DNA of 64,000 bases from Prevotella sp. UBA2755 (GCA_002353225.1 DEJF01000050.1:5123-69122); one strand, 5' to 3'; counted from the first letter of the stretch, positions 1 through 8,281 are shown. Translations and numbers: made by a program. Notes: generated by a model from the letters alone, not told the origin.

Positions 1-740
1 TCCTGCAAGGCACCAATGGTGATCTTCATAGGGATACCATTATAGAGTTGTCCCACCTCCGTCTCGTCAATATTACCACGGAAGATAAGGTCGTTCATAT
101 TTGCCACAGTGGCGATAGTGGTACCCTCATTAAAGGTATTGGTATTGATCACGGAGTTACCCACCTTCACTGGGACATCGAGGATCACCCCACTGATAGT
201 GGAACGGATAAGGGTACTCGACGCATTGGCATTCGACTTCGACACACCGTCACGAACTACCTGCAACGCATCCTCAGAGGCGAGCAACTCCTCCTTCGCC
301 TGTCTCAACTTCTGAGCCACCTTGTCATGGTCGTCGGCAGACACCAGTTTCTGGTCGAAGAGGTTCTTCTCACGCTCATAGTCTATCTTCGCCTGCTGGA
401 GATTCAGGTCGGCAAGACGCACACGGCTCTCGGCAGAGGACAGTTGTGCCATATCAGGAATCACCTTCACCTTGGCGATGACCTCACCAGCCTGCACATA
501 GTCACCGGGCTCTTTCATCAACTGTGTGATGATACCCCCTATCTGCGGTTTGATATTCACCTCATTACGAGGTTCTATCTTACCCGTGATGATGGTCGTC
601 TTCTTAACCTCGTTCATCTCTGGGGTGAACTCGTTATACACGATCTCTTTCGGTTGTGACTTCTGCCACAGGAACACGAAGGTCCCAATGAAGATCAAAG
701 CAATGATAATTGCGATAATCAGTTTTCTGTACTTTTTCAT
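1..740 (-). CDS. HlyD/MacA-like membrane fusion protein (3' end beyond window)
   Basis: Periplasmic adaptor of a tripartite efflux or export system; it would link the MacB-like ABC transporter encoded just upstream to an outer-membrane channel. Only about 246 N-terminal residues are visible because the gene runs off the left edge. It starts MKKYRK at 740, has one N-terminal membrane segment (about residues 6-26), a first lipoyl half (about 64-92, with PQIGGIITQL and VQAGEVIAKV), an alpha-helical hairpin (about 95-165, rich in Lys, Glu and Gln) and the second lipoyl half (STISGVILDVPVKVGNSV). This order is typical of MacA/HlyD proteins. It is the last visible gene of the leftward operon; a TolC-like gene may follow outside the window. 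Substrate unknown. Confidence 0.9.
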   Translation of the reverse strand, partial: MKKYRKLIIAIIIALIFIGTFVFLWQKSQPKEIVYNEFTPEMNEVKKTTIITGKIEPRNEVNIKPQIGGIITQLMKEPGDYVQAGEVIAKVKVIPDMAQLSSAESRVRLADLNLQQAKIDYEREKNLFDQKLVSADDHDKVAQKLRQAKEELLASEDALQVVRDGVSKSNANASSTLIRSTISGVILDVPVKVGNSVINTNTFNEGTTIATVANMNDLIFRGNIDETEVGQLYNGIPMKITIGALQ

Positions 741-829
741 ATTATGTCGCTTTTTAATTTTTCTTTCTAATGATTCTAGAGTATCTAGAATGTTCTAGAA
801 CGTTCTAGAATTTTCTAGAGTTTTCTAGA
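741..829. repeat. Six-copy TCTAGA array between permease and fusion-protein genes
   Basis: TCTAGA occurs at 775, 784, 794, 804, 814 and 824, so the step is 9 then 10, 10, 10 and 10 bases. Most copies extend to TTCTAGA. The array abuts the stop codon of the permease gene (830-832). It lies between two genes of one operon, so it would be transcribed; each copy is self-complementary. Function unknown. Confidence 0.85.
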
Positions 830-2083
830 TTATTCATCCCGCATCGCATCGACGGGTTTGATGCTCATGGCACGTGCCGCTGGGGCAAGTCCCGCCAGCA
901 CGCCCATCAGACTGACCATCAGGGCTGCAACGATGGCGGTCCAGAAGCCTACTTGGAAATGCGCCGTCAGGATTCCGTCCTCCGTATTACCTAACTCCAA
1001 CATTTGCAGGATCAGGACAGCAAAGAGGATTCCACTCATACCAGCCACCAAGGTCAACACGATACTCTCAGAGATAATCTGTGACAATATCATCCTCGGA
1101 GTGGCACCTATAGCACGACGGATACCTATCTCCGTCGTCCGTTCACGAACGGTCACCATCATGATGTTCGACACGCCGATGGCTCCTGCGAGAAGTGTTC
1201 CGAGTCCCACCAGCCAGATCAGGAAGTTGACACCCTTAAAGAGATTGTCAAGCATCTGGAAGAGCACCTCCGTATTGAACACCATCGCCCCCTGCTCGTC
1301 CGTGGGGTCTACATAATGGGCTCTGGCGATGGTCTCACGAATGCGGGGTGACAGTTTACTCATCACCACCCCAGGGCGACCAGTCGCTGCTATAAGGTCC
1401 ACTTCCGTACCTCTATTATAGGTCTGCTGCACCAATGTCAATGGCAATGTGATCTTCTCCTCCGCACGACCATTGAAGTTGATACCCGCTGAGTTGTAGT
1501 CGACACCAATCACCTCATAATAGGTGGAGTCCACACGGATGCTCTTTCCACAAGGGTCCCCCCCCTCTTTAAAGAGATCCTTATAGATCTTCTTTCCCAA
1601 TACGCACACCTTACGATGCTCCAAGATATCCACCTGGTTGATGAATCGCCCGTAGTACATCTTAGGAGAGACCACATCGGCATACTCAGGAGTGACACCC
1701 TGTATGCGAGGTATCGTCCTCTGTTCCCCATAATAGGCAGTATTAGACTTGCCCCATGGAGAGAACAAGATAGGAGCCACCACATCCAACTCCGGCACAC
1801 GCTGACGCAAGCGTTCGATATCTTTCTCGTCCATGGTCCACCAGCGTCCCTTACGGAAACCCTTATAGGGCTTGGTCGTCTGCTGCGACCATATCATGAC
1901 GGTATTCGTGGCAAAACCCTCGAAGTTACTTTGCAGCATCTCTTTCAGTCCCTGTCCACCACCTATCAAGGCAATGAGCATGAAGACACCCCAGAACACG
2001 CCGAAGCCTGTGAGGAAGGAACGTGACTTATTACGAGTCAGCGTATCCAGTATTTCTCTGTAACTGTCTAAATCTACTCTCAT
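830..2083 (-). CDS. MacB/FtsX-type ABC transporter permease
   Basis: Inner-membrane permease of a mechanotransmission-type ABC exporter, 417 residues. An N-terminal membrane segment (GFGVFWGVFMLIALIGGG, about residues 26-43) is followed by a periplasmic MacB-type core domain (about 50-270) and three C-terminal segments carrying the FtsX signature around VGLGTLLAGAIGVSNIMMV and TEIGIRRAIGA. It lies two bases after a second permease of the same fold and length; the two probably form a heterodimer driven by the separate ATPase at 3296-3982. Unlike classical MacB, the ATPase is not fused to the permease. What it exports cannot be told from sequence. Confidence 0.93.
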   Translation of the reverse strand: MRVDLDSYREILDTLTRNKSRSFLTGFGVFWGVFMLIALIGGGQGLKEMLQSNFEGFATNTVMIWSQQTTKPYKGFRKGRWWTMDEKDIERLRQRVPELDVVAPILFSPWGKSNTAYYGEQRTIPRIQGVTPEYADVVSPKMYYGRFINQVDILEHRKVCVLGKKIYKDLFKEGGDPCGKSIRVDSTYYEVIGVDYNSAGINFNGRAEEKITLPLTLVQQTYNRGTEVDLIAATGRPGVVMSKLSPRIRETIARAHYVDPTDEQGAMVFNTEVLFQMLDNLFKGVNFLIWLVGLGTLLAGAIGVSNIMMVTVRERTTEIGIRRAIGATPRMILSQIISESIVLTLVAGMSGILFAVLILQMLELGNTEDGILTAHFQVGFWTAIVAALMVSLMGVLAGLAPAARAMSIKPVDAMRDE

Positions 2084-2085
2084 CT

Positions 2086-3339
2086 TCAGTCTGCTCTTAA
2101 TGCCTCTATGGGGCGGATTCGTGATGCTTTATAGGCTGGGATCAGTCCTGCGATGGTTCCTGCAATGACCATCACCATGGTTGCCTCGAAACAAACGTCG
2201 AGTCCAACGGTGGGGTTCAGGAACATCGTCGCCTTAAATAGTCCCGTATCAATGGTGTCATGTCCGACTGTCGCATCCATATACTCATTGGCACAGACAC
2301 CCAGTACCATTCCAATATATCCGAAGAAGGTGGTGATGATAACACTCTCCACGATGATCAAGCGGAGGATGCTCCATGGCTTGGCACCAATCGCCTTGCG
2401 GATGCCGAACTCATGGGTACGTTCCTTGACCGTTATCAGCATGATGTTCGACACACCCACGATACCACTCAACAAGGTAAACAATCCCACGATCCATAAT
2501 GCCGTGCGGATAATACTGATACCCTGCTGCATCTGGAGGTTCTGCGTATAACGGTTCCACAACCAGATAGCACTCTCATCCTCAGGGTGAGCCTGGTGGT
2601 TGGCATTGATACGACGGCGGTAACCTTCCTCAAAGTCCTCATTCGCCTTCTCTGTGTTCAGCCCATGGAAGGTGAACTCGATATTACCAGCGTCATCCGT
2701 ATTAGCACCATAGATACTCTTGATAGCGGAATAAGCGGAGAACGCCGTCGCCTGCTCATCCTCGTCATCCTTATAGATACCTACCACCTGAAACATGAAG
2801 TTATTCACCTTCACATGCTGTCCCAATAACGAGCGGTAGTCTTTGGGGGCAAGTTCCTTCGCCTGCTTATTACTCAGCACCAGCACCTTACGCTTCTCCT
2901 GTTGGTCGATGTCGTTGATAAACCGTCCTTCCAGCATCTCCATCTTGTCGATCTTGGGATGGTTAGGATAGACACCAAGGATGGTCGTACTGAGGTATTC
3001 CTGATTGTTGGAGATGGTTGCTGAGATACTATAGCGTGCACCCACCTCGTCAATATTCTCCCCAAACTCCTCGTCCGTTGCCTCGACATCCCTGGTCTGC
3101 AGACGGATATAGCGACCCTCCTTCATTCCCTGATAGGGTTTGGATGTCTGACCGCCAAAGACGACCATCGAGTTAGACAAGAAACGCTCGCTCTGTTGCA
3201 GGTTGGCATTGATCAGTCCGTTACCGGCTCCCAACAGGACGATGAGCATGAAGATACCCCATGCCACAGCGAAGCCCGTCAGTCCTGTACGCAACTTATT
3301 GCGCTGTGCTGTCTGCCATATCTCCTTCAATAACTCCAT
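2086..3339 (-). CDS. MacB/FtsX-type ABC transporter permease
   Basis: Second permease of the exporter, 417 residues when started at MELLKEIWQTAQRNKLRTG. That ATG at 3339 lies inside the 3' end of the upstream ATPase gene, giving a 44-base overlap in another frame. An upstream in-frame Met at 3378 would add 13 residues (MWVRRLIVLSESK) that are unlike a family N terminus, so I reject it. N-terminal membrane segment (GFAVAWGIFMLIVLLGAG), periplasmic core domain, and C-terminal FtsX segments with SGIVGVSNIMLITVKERTHE and FGIRKAIGAKP. The overlap implies translational coupling with the ATPase. Confidence 0.92.
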   Translation of the reverse strand: MELLKEIWQTAQRNKLRTGLTGFAVAWGIFMLIVLLGAGNGLINANLQQSERFLSNSMVVFGGQTSKPYQGMKEGRYIRLQTRDVEATDEEFGENIDEVGARYSISATISNNQEYLSTTILGVYPNHPKIDKMEMLEGRFINDIDQQEKRKVLVLSNKQAKELAPKDYRSLLGQHVKVNNFMFQVVGIYKDDEDEQATAFSAYSAIKSIYGANTDDAGNIEFTFHGLNTEKANEDFEEGYRRRINANHQAHPEDESAIWLWNRYTQNLQMQQGISIIRTALWIVGLFTLLSGIVGVSNIMLITVKERTHEFGIRKAIGAKPWSILRLIIVESVIITTFFGYIGMVLGVCANEYMDATVGHDTIDTGLFKATMFLNPTVGLDVCFEATMVMVIAGTIAGLIPAYKASRIRPIEALRAD

Positions 3340-3982
3340 CTTTGATTCTGATAATACGATTAGTCTGCGCACCCACATTAGGGTCGTGGGTCACGATAAT
3401 CTGTGTCATTCCCTCGTCAGCATTCAGTTGTTTGAGCAACTGCATCACCTCCACACTCGTCTTGGAGTCGAGAGCACCCGTCGGCTCATCGGCAAGGATA
3501 ATCTGGGGTTTGGTAATCAGTGCACGGGCAATGGCGACACGCTGTTTCTGTCCACCACTGAGTTCGTTGGGGTAATGCTCTGCCCAGTCTAGTAAACCAA
3601 GGCGCTCCAGGTATTCCAGAGCAAGGGTGTGTCGCTTCTTACGCGACACCCCTTGATAGAAGAGCGGCAACTCCACATTCTCTACTGCTGTCTTGAAAGA
3701 GATCAGGTTAAACGACTGGAAGATGAATCCAATCATGTGATTCCGATACTCTGCGGCTTTCGACTCGGAGAGGTTCCAGATGGGTACCCCATTGAGCAGG
3801 TACTCCCCACTGTCGTAGTTGTCAAGAATACCTAATATATTCAATAAGGTAGACTTGCCGGAGCCTGATGCGCCCATGATGCTGACGAACTCCCCTTTCT
3901 GGATGTCGAGAGAGATACCTTTCAGCACATGGAGCGGCTGGGCTCCCTGGTAGGTTTTGTTGATGTCTTTTAAATGTATCAT
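3296..3982 (-). CDS. MacB/LolD-type ABC transporter ATP-binding protein
   Basis: Cytoplasmic ATPase, 228 residues, that powers the two FtsX-type permeases downstream. Walker A GASGSGKST (about residues 37-45), Q-loop FIFQSFNLI, signature LSGGQKQRVAIARAL, Walker B IILADEPTGALDS and the switch histidine in VTHDP are all present and intact. Length and motifs match the MacB N-terminal domain and LolD. The start (MIHLKDINKTY) lies nine bases after the GntR gene, and the 3' end overlaps the first permease, so ATPase, permeases and fusion protein form one transcription unit under the GntR regulator. Confidence 0.95.
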   Translation of the reverse strand: MIHLKDINKTYQGAQPLHVLKGISLDIQKGEFVSIMGASGSGKSTLLNILGILDNYDSGEYLLNGVPIWNLSESKAAEYRNHMIGFIFQSFNLISFKTAVENVELPLFYQGVSRKKRHTLALEYLERLGLLDWAEHYPNELSGGQKQRVAIARALITKPQIILADEPTGALDSKTSVEVMQLLKQLNADEGMTQIIVTHDPNVGAQTNRIIRIKDGVIEGDMADSTAQ

Positions 3983-3991
3983 ATCTGTCCG

Positions 3992-4351
3992 TTAGACGTT
4001 ATAGGTTTCGAAAAGGTTGCAAACCTCCTCCTTATTAATTCCTAAAAGTTTCATTTGTCGAAACATCTCCGGCAGTTTATTGTCCATGAACTCCTTCTTG
4101 CGAGCCTGCAGGATCTGCTCCTTCGCACCAGGGGTCACGAAGTAACCCAGTCCTCTCTTATTATATATAATGTTCGCGCGAGCCAGTTCATCATAGGTCT
4201 TGACGGCTGTATTGGTATTCACCTCCAGCATCACGGCATACTCTCTGACGGAGGGGATGCGGTCGTCGTCCTTATAAGTACCTGCAAGTATCTCGTCACA
4301 GAGACGGTCAGCCATCTGCAGATATATCGCTTTCTCGTTGTTAAATGTCAT
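3992..4351 (-). CDS. GntR-family repressor, YtrA type
   Basis: Short winged-helix regulator, 119 residues. The GntR DNA-binding domain (about residues 8-72) contains DRIPSVREYAVMLEVNTNTA as helix-turn-helix and GLGYFVTPGA as the wing. The remaining 45-residue tail is too short for a classical effector-binding domain, which is the YtrA pattern. I choose the ATG at 4351 because it overlaps the stop of the upstream gene as ATGA; an in-frame Met at 4363 would overlap by 16 bases. YtrA regulators usually repress the ABC transporter operon in which they are encoded. The palindrome at 6053-6074 by the operon promoter is the likely binding site (inference). Confidence 0.9.
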   Translation of the reverse strand: MTFNNEKAIYLQMADRLCDEILAGTYKDDDRIPSVREYAVMLEVNTNTAVKTYDELARANIIYNKRGLGYFVTPGAKEQILQARKKEFMDNKLPEMFRQMKLLGINKEEVCNLFETYNV

Positions 4352-5196
4352 ACATTCAACCATTTATTGTTAATCGCCTGTACACGGCAGAAGATACGGT
4401 AACTCAACCAGTAGTTGAAACAAGTCAAGAGATACAGACACACCATGATGACATACATTGCCGGATGTACCTGGAGACCGTTCTGCTCATCATAGGACAA
4501 CAGGTTAATATTACCTTCAAAGTCGATGTGATGAAGTACGTTCACGATGATGATAAAGCACAATACTATGAACAATGTGGTCATCAAGAACTGCTGACGA
4601 CGGAATGCCGTCCCTCCCAGCATATACAGGGAATGGAAATAAAGGATTGTTCCTATGGCAAAGAAGAATCCGAGCCACCACTGTTGTACCTTTTCCACAT
4701 TCGGAGCCGTCACCGTCGCATGGAAGTCTGGTGTTATGTGGCTCAGGAAAGAGGGGACTCCCCAAATCATCTCACGTCCGAATGCTGGTGCCATCAACGT
4801 GCGGATGGTATCAGCACAGAAGAAAGCGACAAAGGTCACGATAGCGACGACAACGGTCGACATGATCCAGCAATTGATATACTTCTCCAAGTTGGAGGCT
4901 GGGAACATCAGATAAGCAATGCGCTTGCGAGTGTCTTTTAACACGGAGAAAATACCCGTAGCACCAAAGAGCATGGAGAAGACGAAGAAGGTTATACTGA
5001 AATTGACGGCATTATCAACTCGCATCTTATAAATATCCTGACCATTGTAAATGACTTCCCCCACTTCTGTCATGAGCATCTCCATGAAGAACAACACGAG
5101 GAAGAAGATAAGGAACAGTCTCAACCAGAAGTTGCGTCCCATCAGCAACTGACATTTAAAGGTCAAGGCGAATCTATGGAAATCGAAGTTTTTCAT
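4348..5196 (-). CDS. ABC-2-like membrane protein, partner of the YtrB-like ATPase
   Basis: Integral membrane protein, 282 residues, with about six hydrophobic segments (for example LRLFLIFFLVLFFMEMLM, FSITFFVFSMLFGATGIF and TVVVAIVTFVAFFCA). I see no catalytic motif. It contains DTRKRIAYLMFPASNLEKY, a pattern I associate with ABC-2-like permease proteins next to YtrA/YtrB-type modules. Both ends overlap neighbours by four bases (ATGA), so it is translationally coupled between the ATPase upstream and the GntR regulator downstream. Likely the membrane half of a second ABC module; substrate unknown, with cell-envelope stress or peptide-antibiotic defence possible by analogy with Gram-positive YtrA operons. 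Confidence 0.75.
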   Translation of the reverse strand: MKNFDFHRFALTFKCQLLMGRNFWLRLFLIFFLVLFFMEMLMTEVGEVIYNGQDIYKMRVDNAVNFSITFFVFSMLFGATGIFSVLKDTRKRIAYLMFPASNLEKYINCWIMSTVVVAIVTFVAFFCADTIRTLMAPAFGREMIWGVPSFLSHITPDFHATVTAPNVEKVQQWWLGFFFAIGTILYFHSLYMLGGTAFRRQQFLMTTLFIVLCFIIIVNVLHHIDFEGNINLLSYDEQNGLQVHPAMYVIMVCLYLLTCFNYWLSYRIFCRVQAINNKWLNV

Positions 5197-6008
5197 TTTG
5201 TCTGTGTTTTGAAGTTAAACAATAGTTCGAGGTTGATCTGTGTCTCAGGTTGTCCCTCCTTGCGTTCTGCGATGACGGCATTCCCCTGTAAGGTAGGCTC
5301 GGCATAGAGCACGGTGTCGTCCATCTCCTGAGGTGCACGATACTCGAAGGTGTACTTGTCTGTAATCTCCTGCACTGACGAATTGAGCAGCATGCTACGC
5401 TGGTCGAGGATGAGGATGTGGTCGAGCAACTGCTCCACGTCATGCACCTGATGGGTAGAGATGATGATGGTACGGTCCTCTGTCATGTGCTGGGCGATGA
5501 CCTTGCGGAACTGCGACTTCGAGGGGATATCCAACCCATTGGTAGGCTCGTCCATGAAGAGGTACTTGGTGTTGGTGGCAAGGGCGAACGACATATATGC
5601 CTTCTTCTTTTGTCCCATCGACAACTCATTGAGTTTCACATGACGGTCTAACTCAAAGTCCTTCAAGCAACTATCCAGTACCTCGTCAGAGAAATAGGGA
5701 TAGAAAGGACGGTTGAGGTCGGCAAACTCAGACAGACGGATAGGTGGCAGGTCGAACTCCTCTGTGACGAGATACATGTCACGCAGCACCTCCGGCTGTC
5801 GCTTGCAGGTAGCAATACCATCGCAACATACTGTGCCCTTCGTAGGACGCAGCAGTCCTGTGAGCAGATAAAGCAGTGTCGACTTGCCCGTACCGTTCTT
5901 GCCAAGCAGTCCATAAATACGGTTTCCCTCCAGTTGGAGACTGAATCCGTCAAACACAAGTGCCTTCTGACCCTTGTACTTGTAACTGATGTTTTCAACG
6001 TTAATCAT
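5193..6008 (-). CDS. ABC transporter ATP-binding protein (YtrB/EcsA-like)
   Basis: First gene of the leftward operon, 271 residues. Walker A GLLGKNGTGKSTLLYLLTGL (about residues 32-51), Walker B KYLFMDEPTNGLDIP and switch histidine ISTHQVHDVEQLLD are intact. The signature is LSMGQKKKAYMSFALA, the variant seen in ABC-2-type ATPases. About 50 C-terminal residues after the ATPase core carry no motif I know. The ATG at 6008 overlaps nothing upstream; the promoter and palindromic operator lie 45-75 bases before it. With the 4348-5196 protein it would form an ABC module separate from the MacB-like one in the same operon. Confidence 0.93.
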   Translation of the reverse strand: MINVENISYKYKGQKALVFDGFSLQLEGNRIYGLLGKNGTGKSTLLYLLTGLLRPTKGTVCCDGIATCKRQPEVLRDMYLVTEEFDLPPIRLSEFADLNRPFYPYFSDEVLDSCLKDFELDRHVKLNELSMGQKKKAYMSFALATNTKYLFMDEPTNGLDIPSKSQFRKVIAQHMTEDRTIIISTHQVHDVEQLLDHILILDQRSMLLNSSVQEITDKYTFEYRAPQEMDDTVLYAEPTLQGNAVIAERKEGQPETQINLELLFNFKTQTK

Positions 6009-6052
6009 ACGTTCTTTCCTTATATTAATGATACCTTTCGTTGTCTGTAATG

Positions 6053-6074
6053 GTGTACTACTTTAATAGTACAC
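6053..6074. promoter_or_regulatory. Perfect palindrome, probable GntR/YtrA operator
   Basis: Arms GTGTACTA and TAGTACAC are exact reverse complements around a six-base spacer. The outer GTGTA...TACAC halves are 12 bases apart and resemble the published Bacillus YtrA operator (AGTGTA and TACACT, 13 bases apart). The site begins three bases downstream of the leftward -7 box, so a bound protein would cover the transcription start. The operon it precedes encodes a YtrA-type GntR protein. Confidence 0.7.
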
Positions 6075-6076
6075 TG

Positions 6077-6108
6077 CAAAAGTAGTAATTAAAACGTTTC
6101 CTACCAAA
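6077..6108 (-). promoter_or_regulatory. Promoter of the leftward ABC/GntR operon
   Basis: On the minus strand a -7 box TACTTTTG (6077-6084) matches the Bacteroidetes consensus TAnnTTTG, with TTTG 20 bases upstream as the -33 element. The start point would fall within the palindrome. Confidence 0.7.
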
Positions 6109-6178
6109 CATTTCAGCGACTTTTTTTAATGAAACGAGATATTTAACATTTCCACCTTATTTAATAATACATGCATGC

Positions 6179-6244
6179 GAGATAAGGAGAATCTGCGAAA
6201 GAGATAAGGAGAATATGGGAAAGAGATAAGGAGAATCTGCGAAA
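6179..6244. repeat. Three-copy 22-base tandem repeat
   Basis: Units at 6179-6200, 6201-6222 and 6223-6244. Copies 1 and 3 are identical; copy 2 differs at two positions. The core of each is AGATAAGGAGAATCT, whose ends (AGAT, ATCT) are complementary. There are no spacers between units, so this is not a CRISPR array. Confidence 0.9.
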
Positions 6245-6262
6245 GGAATAACCGCTGGCAAA

Positions 6263-6372
6263 GTAAACACACTGAGATGAAAAAGTAAATTCAGTGTATT
6301 TACTGAGTAAATTCAGTGAGTTTGGTAAGTAAATTCAGTGTATTTGGTGAGTAAATTCAGTGAATTTACTTT
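6263..6372. repeat. Five-unit 22-base palindromic tandem repeat
   Basis: Four clear units (6285, 6307, 6329 and 6351, each 22 bases) begin GTAAATTCAGTG; a degenerate unit in the same register precedes them (6263-6284). In the last unit GTAAATTCA and TGAATTTAC form a perfect inverted repeat around one G; the first is nearly perfect. The array ends about 55 bases before the sensor-kinase -7 box. Confidence 0.9.
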
Positions 6373-6432
6373 GTTAACACTTATTGGGAAAATTCATGAC
6401 ACCAATTTGTATGGATTATCAAGATTTTTGAT

Positions 6433-6440
6433 TATCTTTG
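6433..6440 (+). promoter_or_regulatory. -7 box of the orphan sensor-kinase gene
   Basis: TATCTTTG fits TAnnTTTG and lies 22 bases before the ATG at 6463. A TTG at 6407-6409 is a possible -33 element, spaced 23 bases, slightly long. Confidence 0.65.
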
Positions 6441-6462
6441 CACAACCATAGACTAAGTTTAT

Positions 6463-8271
6463 ATGAAGCCTACTATTATCAATTATCGGTTCCTGGCGAC
6501 TACCCTTTTGGTGCTTGTCTGTATGACGATGACCACATCGGCACAGACATCAGGTGATGACACCACCGGCAATGATGTACTCCAAGAGGTACGCAAGTAT
6601 TTCAACTCCGACAATGAGGGAGCGTTTTACATCGCAGCGGAGAGGTATCGCGACTATCACCTCAAGACAGGGAACCTCCATCTCTACTACAAGGGATGGG
6701 AACACGAGATCCTGTATGATGTCAACCACAACCACTTCTATCGTGCCATGCGGAAGACGACCACGATGCATAACGACATGAAGAGACGCAAGGCGGAGGA
6801 CGAGTACTATAGTGCGACACACCTGCGGGGCATCATCTACTCCCTGAAGGGCAATATCACCCTCGCCCACCAGTATTTTGAGCGGGCATTGGAGGAAGTG
6901 GACCACTCCCAGCCTGTCAACCTCATCAACATCTATCTCGACCTCGCCAATATCGAGATGGACACACAGCCACAGGAAGCCATGAAGCACCTGGACTGTG
7001 CCATTGACATCATCAAGGCTAATAATGGGAGGTATGAGTATAGCGACGCCATCGGCTTCAAGGTGATCGTCGCCTTTGCCATGCGTGACTGGGACACCCT
7101 CCACAAAGCCTACCAGGAGTATATGAGACTCCAGAAAACATTAGGAGACGACTTCAGTGTCACCTATTACCATTATGTGCAGATCTGCAAACACGCCGCA
7201 GACCGCCGTTATGACGAGGCTATCCGACTCACCAACCTGTTGACCAACACCACCGACCAGTATAAGTTCCAGACAGATATCTACGAGATGGCTGGTGACA
7301 CTGCCAAGGCTTTCATCGCCCAGAAGAAATATACTGCCGTCAAAGACTCTGTCAATAATGTCATTATGAGTGAGGAGATGGTGGGCTCGGCAAGCGACCT
7401 CGCATCCATAGAACGCAAGAACGAGGAGTGCAGCGAGCGTTCCGAGCGCATGAAATGGAGCATGATGGCACTGGTGCCCATCGCTTGTCTGATGCCTATT
7501 GCCGCCTGCCAGTGCCATAAGAGGAAATACACCAAGAAGTTACAACAGCAGAACGAGGAGTTGAAAATCGCACGTGACAAGGCACAGGAGGCAGAGCGCA
7601 TGAAGATCAGTTTCATCCAGAACATGACACATGAGATACGCACCCCCTTGAATATCATCAGCGGCTTCGCACAGGTCATTAGCGACCCGGACACCGATAT
7701 CAGCAAAGAGGAGCGTACGGAGATTGCCACCCGCATCACCAACAGCACGAATAATATCGTGAATATCATCGACGAGATCCTGGACATCTCTGGAAAGGAG
7801 AGCATCCACTATATCGACAAGAGCGACCTAGTCCATTGTAATGAGACCGCTCAAAAGGTACTGAGGGATTTTGACGATGACGGAAAAGACTATCAGATAC
7901 GCTTTGAAAGCAGTCTGAAAGACAGTTACAAGCTGATGACCAACGCGAAGGAAGTGGAGAAAATCCTCCATAACCTGGTGAACAACGCCTGCAAGTTCAC
8001 AGAGAAAGGACTCATCACCTTGTCGTGCTATCATGACGAGATGGAAAAGGATATGGTCTGTTTCAGTGTGACAGACACAGGAAAAGGTATCAAGGAAGGA
8101 GAAGAGGAGAAAATCTTCGAGCACTTCTACAAAGTGGACGCCTATAAGGAAGGCGTGGGACTTGGTCTTCCTCTGTCACGACGGGTCGCCAGACAGATGG
8201 GTGGTGATGTCGTGTTGGACACATCCTACAAAGACGGCAGCCGCTTCATCCTGAAACTACCAGTCGCATGA
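6463..8271 (+). CDS. Orphan membrane sensor histidine kinase with helical periplasmic domain
   Basis: 602 residues. Signal-like N terminus ending TTSAQ, then a long helical region (about residues 30-315) with TPR-like spacing, for example the stretch with LKGNITLAHQYFERALEEV. One membrane segment (SMMALVPIACLMPIAAC, about 330-347), a short coiled coil and a complete kinase core follow: H-box FIQNMTHEIRTPLN with His390, N-box LVNNACKFTEKG, G1 DTGKGI, F-box FEHFYK and G2 GVGLGLPLS. No response regulator is adjacent. The N-terminal part would sense an unknown periplasmic signal. It shares H-box wording with the kinases at 45739-49149, so it belongs to the same Bacteroidales subgroup. Confidence 0.92.
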   Translation: MKPTIINYRFLATTLLVLVCMTMTTSAQTSGDDTTGNDVLQEVRKYFNSDNEGAFYIAAERYRDYHLKTGNLHLYYKGWEHEILYDVNHNHFYRAMRKTTTMHNDMKRRKAEDEYYSATHLRGIIYSLKGNITLAHQYFERALEEVDHSQPVNLINIYLDLANIEMDTQPQEAMKHLDCAIDIIKANNGRYEYSDAIGFKVIVAFAMRDWDTLHKAYQEYMRLQKTLGDDFSVTYYHYVQICKHAADRRYDEAIRLTNLLTNTTDQYKFQTDIYEMAGDTAKAFIAQKKYTAVKDSVNNVIMSEEMVGSASDLASIERKNEECSERSERMKWSMMALVPIACLMPIAACQCHKRKYTKKLQQQNEELKIARDKAQEAERMKISFIQNMTHEIRTPLNIISGFAQVISDPDTDISKEERTEIATRITNSTNNIVNIIDEILDISGKESIHYIDKSDLVHCNETAQKVLRDFDDDGKDYQIRFESSLKDSYKLMTNAKEVEKILHNLVNNACKFTEKGLITLSCYHDEMEKDMVCFSVTDTGKGIKEGEEEKIFEHFYKVDAYKEGVGLGLPLSRRVARQMGGDVVLDTSYKDGSRFILKLPVA

Positions 8272-8281
8272 CCGTGTGTCA

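Larger units (their letters stand above)
6009..6462. other. 454-base divergent intergenic region with promoters and two repeat arrays
   Basis: Lies between the leftward transporter operon and the rightward sensor kinase. It holds, left to right, an operator palindrome (6053-6074), a leftward -7 box (6077-6084), a three-copy 22-base array (6179-6244), a five-unit 22-base palindromic array (6263-6372) and a rightward -7 box (6433-6440). I see no open reading frame worth calling. Confidence 0.8.

Noticed and set aside
6179..6372. CRISPR array
   Set aside because: Repeat units are directly joined with no unique spacers, the unit is only 22 bases, and no cas gene is present in the window.
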